DNA of 7,062 bases from Roseburia sp. (GTDB lineage: Bacteria; Bacillota; Clostridia; Lachnospirales; Lachnospiraceae): NCBI GenBank assembly GCA_017626625.1, contig JAGAIK010000326.1:1-7062 (forward strand), read 5' to 3'. The notes beneath the pieces are model-generated. The model saw only the letters and a program-made list of their open reading frames with translations, did not search any database and had not been told where the DNA came from. The translations under genes were made by a program, and so were the position numbers. Every line of letters starts with the position of its first letter. Position 1 is the stretch's first letter. Below are positions 5,424-7,062 of the stretch, one piece after another.

Positions 5424-5452
5424 TTTAAATCTATAAATAGTCAGCCTGTCAA
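5424..5452 (-). promoter_or_regulatory. Distal sigma-A-type promoter for the sigma-holin operon
   Basis: A perfect TTGACA (5452-5447) is followed after 17 bases by TTTAAA (5429-5424) within a strongly AT-rich stretch, all on the minus strand. It lies just after the agr terminator, so it would be the housekeeping entry point that makes the first sigma molecules through a leader of about 230 bases. Confidence 0.5.
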
Positions 5453-5472
5453 CATACTGATATATTGGAATC

Positions 5473-5518
5473 AAAAAAACCCCCATAAATCAGCATTTTC
5501 TGACTTATGGGGGTTTTT
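5473..5518. terminator. Strong bidirectional terminator after agrB
   Basis: CCCCCATAAATCAG (5480-5493) pairs with CTGACTTATGGGGG (5500-5513) with one A/C mismatch and a six-base loop. It is flanked by seven As on the left and five Ts on the right, so the minus-strand transcript ends in a T-run of seven. It lies 8 bases past the agrB stop and separates the agr cassette from the sigma/holin region. Confidence 0.92.
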
Positions 5519-5525
5519 CCTTCTT

Positions 5526-6092
5526 TTATTTTTTCTGCCTGGCTTTCCCTATCAACATGGTCACCGCAAGTAATCCGAAGGTCACCGCAAGTAACGACAG
5601 GGCTTTCTCTTTTTTTAAAATATAACAGCCTGCTGCGATTCCAAAATCTATCACAAGATATTTTATCAGTTGTTTTCTAAAGTATGAATTTTCTTCTTTG
5701 TCCACCTGACGGTTATGGTGTTCCACAGGATACATTCCATAAATACATCCCATCATAAGCAGAATCGAAACAAAAGACACTGCCATTGGGATATCTACAG
5801 CTTTCACAAGCAGCAATACCAGAAGAAAGGTTGCACAGGATAGCAAAAAGCATTTCCAATACTGGTCTAAATGAAGCCCTCCGGCAAAAGAGCGCATGGG
5901 GATAAAGATAAGAAAAAACAAGAATCCCTCCCATGTCATATGTAACATGGCTGCCAAAACCATACATGCCAGAAAGCCGGACATTGCCTCTAACGCAATG
6001 AGAAACCCGTATTCATACACATCTCTTTCCTTTTCTCCAATGACTCCCTTCTTTTTCACATAATCCGTCAGTAACCTTGCCGCCTTGTCCAT
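5526..6092 (-). CDS. agrB: AgrB-type peptide-processing membrane endopeptidase
   Basis: AgrB cuts the C-terminal tail from AgrD in the membrane and forms the thiolactone ring of the autoinducing peptide. The 188-residue protein has the family core MRSFAGGLHLDQYWKC: R67, G71-G72, catalytic H74 and catalytic C81. The His-to-Cys distance of seven matches S. aureus AgrB (His77, Cys84). Hydrophobic segments flank this core at about 31-51, 55-66, 82-97, 102-119, 143-158 and 164-181, consistent with a polytopic protein of normal length. It starts 3 bases after the agrD stop codon and has only a weak ribosome binding site, so translation is probably coupled to agrD. Near the C-terminus is a 7-residue tandem duplication (LLAVTFG, LLAVTML). 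The partner peptide is encoded directly upstream. Confidence 0.95.
   Translation of the reverse strand: MDKAARLLTDYVKKKGVIGEKERDVYEYGFLIALEAMSGFLACMVLAAMLHMTWEGFLFFLIFIPMRSFAGGLHLDQYWKCFLLSCATFLLVLLLVKAVDIPMAVSFVSILLMMGCIYGMYPVEHHNRQVDKEENSYFRKQLIKYLVIDFGIAAGCYILKKEKALSLLAVTFGLLAVTMLIGKARQKK
5559..5594 (-). repeat. 21-bp in-frame tandem duplication near the 3' end of agrB
   Basis: GGTCACCGCAAGTAA (plus strand) occurs identically at 5559-5573 and 5580-5594, period 21. It encodes two successive LLAVT-containing units in the last transmembrane segment of AgrB, preserving reading frame and hydrophobicity. Confidence 0.8.
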
Positions 6093-6095
6093 CTG

Positions 6096-6245
6096 CTAAA
6101 ATTTCCGGAACTGCTTCAAATCTTTCGGCTGCTTTGGCTGGTGGTAAACAAACACGCATCTGCTGTTTGCCGCAGAGGAAAGGGCATTCTCTGCCACATT
6201 TGCCAGTGTTTTTGCAATCAAGGTGTTTTTGTTCTGTTTGTCCAT
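6096..6245 (-). CDS. agrD: AgrD-type cyclic lactone autoinducer precursor, 49 aa
   Basis: This short gene encodes the precursor of the quorum-sensing peptide. The protein has an amphipathic N-terminal helix (about residues 1-26, MDKQNKNTLIAKTLANVAEN and on), the peptide region, and a charged tail. Cys30 followed by VFVY and then HQPKQPKDL closely parallels C. perfringens AgrD, where CLWFT is followed by HQPEEPKSL. The predicted product is a five-membered thiolactone CVFVY (Cys30-Tyr34), with or without an N-terminal tail such as SR. The start at 6245 is secured by a perfect AAGGAGGT site 6 bases upstream. agrB follows after 3 bases, and agrC ends 68 bases upstream. The amber stop is in the same frame as agrB (TAG CAG ATG). 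Confidence 0.93.
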   Translation of the reverse strand: MDKQNKNTLIAKTLANVAENALSSAANSRCVFVYHQPKQPKDLKQFRKF

Positions 6246-6272
6246 AAAGTTACCTCCTTAAGATGGTTTTGT

Positions 6273-6278
6273 TTTATA
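6273..6278 (-). promoter_or_regulatory. Possible -10 element for agrDB
   Basis: TATAAA (minus strand) lies 27 bases before the agrD start, just downstream of a 17-bp AT-rich palindrome (6283-6299). No TTGACA-like -35 is present at the right distance, so any promoter here would be weak or activator-dependent; agrD may simply be co-transcribed from agrC. Confidence 0.3.
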
Positions 6279-6282
6279 CTAA

Positions 6283-6299
6283 ACCTTTTTAAAAAAGGT
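6283..6299. repeat. 17-bp AT-rich palindrome between agrC and agrD
   Basis: ACCTTTTT and AAAAAGGT flank a single central A, a perfect 8-bp inverted repeat. It sits where a -35/spacer for agrDB would be and could be an operator or a weak hairpin. On the minus strand it is followed by TTAG rather than a T-run, which argues against a terminator. Confidence 0.4.
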
Positions 6300-6313
6300 A
6301 TTAGCCCGCTTGG

Positions 6314-7062
6314 TCAAAGCTCCCCGATATTCATAAATGCCCTGAGAATAAACTGCTCCGGGGTTTCCTCAATCAGCACTTCTCCGTGATATTTCTCCAC
6401 CACATGTTTTATGGCACGGACGCCATAGCCATGCCCTTTACTTTCTTCCTTCGTGGATGCCAGTTCGCCGGTCTTGTCCTTTTTTAATCTATGCTCATAA
6501 GGATTTTTAATAATTACAACAAAAGCCTCTTTTTTTACACCCATGACTATCCGAATCACTTTTTCATGCTCCAGGCAGTCTCTTGTGGCTTCTATGGCAT
6601 TATCCAAAGCATTCCCTATCACCACACCCAAATCGCATTCATTCACCGGCAGGCACTCCGGCACAAAGATTTTTAACTGAAAGGAAATTCCCATTTCCTT
6701 TGCGGCGGCATACTTAAAATTAATCAGCGTGTCAATGGTGCTGTTTCCGCAGTCGGAAACCCGCTCGCCCATATTATAAGCTTTTACAATTCCCCGCAGC
6801 CGCTCTAACACATGCTCTCTGCTGCTGTGTTCAATACTGTCCATCAGCGCCGCCAGCTCATTTACCAGATTGTGCTTCTCCGCATAAAACTCCTCCATCA
6901 TTTTTTTCTGTTCTTCCGTACTTTTTGCTATAATGTTAATCTGCTGTGTGCAAACCGTCCTCTCATTTTCCAGAATAAAATTTTCGGAAAGCTTCGAACA
7001 GATTTCAAATATGATAAGATTAATATAGAACAGAATACACACCGTCACCATAGACGAAAAAA
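6314..7062 (-). CDS. agrC: AgrC-like sensor histidine kinase, C-terminal part (5' end beyond the right edge)
   Basis: This is the cytoplasmic half of a GHKL-type sensor kinase of the AgrC/HPK10 kind, which senses the extracellular cyclic peptide and phosphorylates a LytTR-type response regulator (AgrA). The frame is open to the window edge; numbering from the first in-window Met (7051), residues 1-17 look like the last transmembrane helix. His60 in YAEKHNLVNEL is the likely phosphoacceptor. The ATP-binding domain has an N box (GNALDNAIEA, 146-155) and a G box (KGHGYGVRAIKHV, 205-217). The usual HPK10 motif is H-D-x-x-N; here the residue after His is Asn. The gene lies 68 bases upstream of agrD on the same strand, so it is the probable receptor for that peptide. 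The membrane sensor domain and any agrA lie outside the window. Confidence 0.9.
   Translation of the reverse strand, partial: FSSMVTVCILFYINLIIFEICSKLSENFILENERTVCTQQINIIAKSTEEQKKMMEEFYAEKHNLVNELAALMDSIEHSSREHVLERLRGIVKAYNMGERVSDCGNSTIDTLINFKYAAAKEMGISFQLKIFVPECLPVNECDLGVVIGNALDNAIEATRDCLEHEKVIRIVMGVKKEAFVVIIKNPYEHRLKKDKTGELASTKEESKGHGYGVRAIKHVVEKYHGEVLIEETPEQFILRAFMNIGEL

Larger units (their letters stand above)
5185..5474. other. 290-base leader/intergenic region upstream of the sigma factor
   Basis: No gene of normal size fits here. Read on the minus strand it holds a TTGACA promoter (5452-5424), a 13-codon ORF with a ribosome binding site (5384-5343), a short inverted repeat TTGCC-C-GGCAA near 5300-5310, an 8-bp direct repeat (ATACCAGG, plus-strand CCTGGTAT at 5272-5279 and 5288-5295, period 16), a TTTACA promoter (5235-5208), and the sigma gene's ribosome binding site. 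The length and mixed signals suggest a regulated leader or a small RNA, but no known riboswitch class was recognised. Confidence 0.5.

Noticed and set aside
5185..5474. Leader upstream of the sigma gene as a known riboswitch (c-di-GMP, SAM, T-box)
   Set aside because: None of the conserved core motifs I know for these classes is visible; only short repeats and a small hairpin are present.

Overview
All recognisable genes lie on the minus strand, so the window reads right to left. Gene content (Agr-type quorum sensing, a small TcdR/UviA-like sigma factor beside a TcdE-like holin, a LytTR/DUF3021 pair, strong AGGAGG ribosome binding sites, moderate GC with AT-rich intergenic regions) points to a Gram-positive Clostridia genome, most likely a gut Lachnospiraceae-type bacterium. 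That placement is inference. No phage structural, integrase or transposase genes are visible.

Region 1 (7062-5473) is an agr cassette in the order agrC (5' end cut by the window edge), agrD, agrB. agrD is a 49-codon gene with a perfect ribosome binding site. It encodes a precursor with Cys30 and the predicted thiolactone ring CVFVY, followed by an HQPKQPKDL tail typical of clostridial AgrD. The cassette ends in a strong, nearly symmetrical terminator at 5473-5518.

Region 2 (5472-2316) is a possible regulated lysis or secretion module. After a 290-base leader with a TTGACA promoter and a tiny 13-codon ORF come a small sigma-70-family factor (176 aa), a TcdE-type holin (155 aa), a terminator, a lipoprotein, and a GH24 phage-type lysozyme with two peptidoglycan-binding domains and no signal peptide. 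The same element, AGTTTACA-N14-TTCTTTTT, stands immediately upstream of both the sigma gene and the lysozyme gene. Its TTTACA -35 is the one associated with TcdR/BotR/TetR/UviA sigma factors. The simplest model is that the sigma factor drives itself, its holin and the distant lysozyme, with the holin releasing the lysozyme. A perfect 14-bp palindrome lies at the predicted lysozyme transcription start.

Region 3 (2222-1266) is a solitary dapA (4-hydroxy-tetrahydrodipicolinate synthase) with intact catalytic residues, no clear ribosome binding site, a hairpin just before its start codon, and a 9-codon tandem duplication at its C-terminus.

Region 4 (1235-1) is a LytTR regulatory operon: LytTR DNA-binding protein, four-TM DUF3021 protein (4-base overlap), then the start of an ABC transporter ATPase that runs off the left edge. 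A perfect 11-bp direct repeat with 21-bp period lies just upstream of the LytTR promoter, the geometry expected of a LytTR operator.

The most interesting point is the pairing of a quorum-sensing cassette with a sigma/holin/endolysin module that shares a dedicated promoter motif. A functional link between the two is inference.
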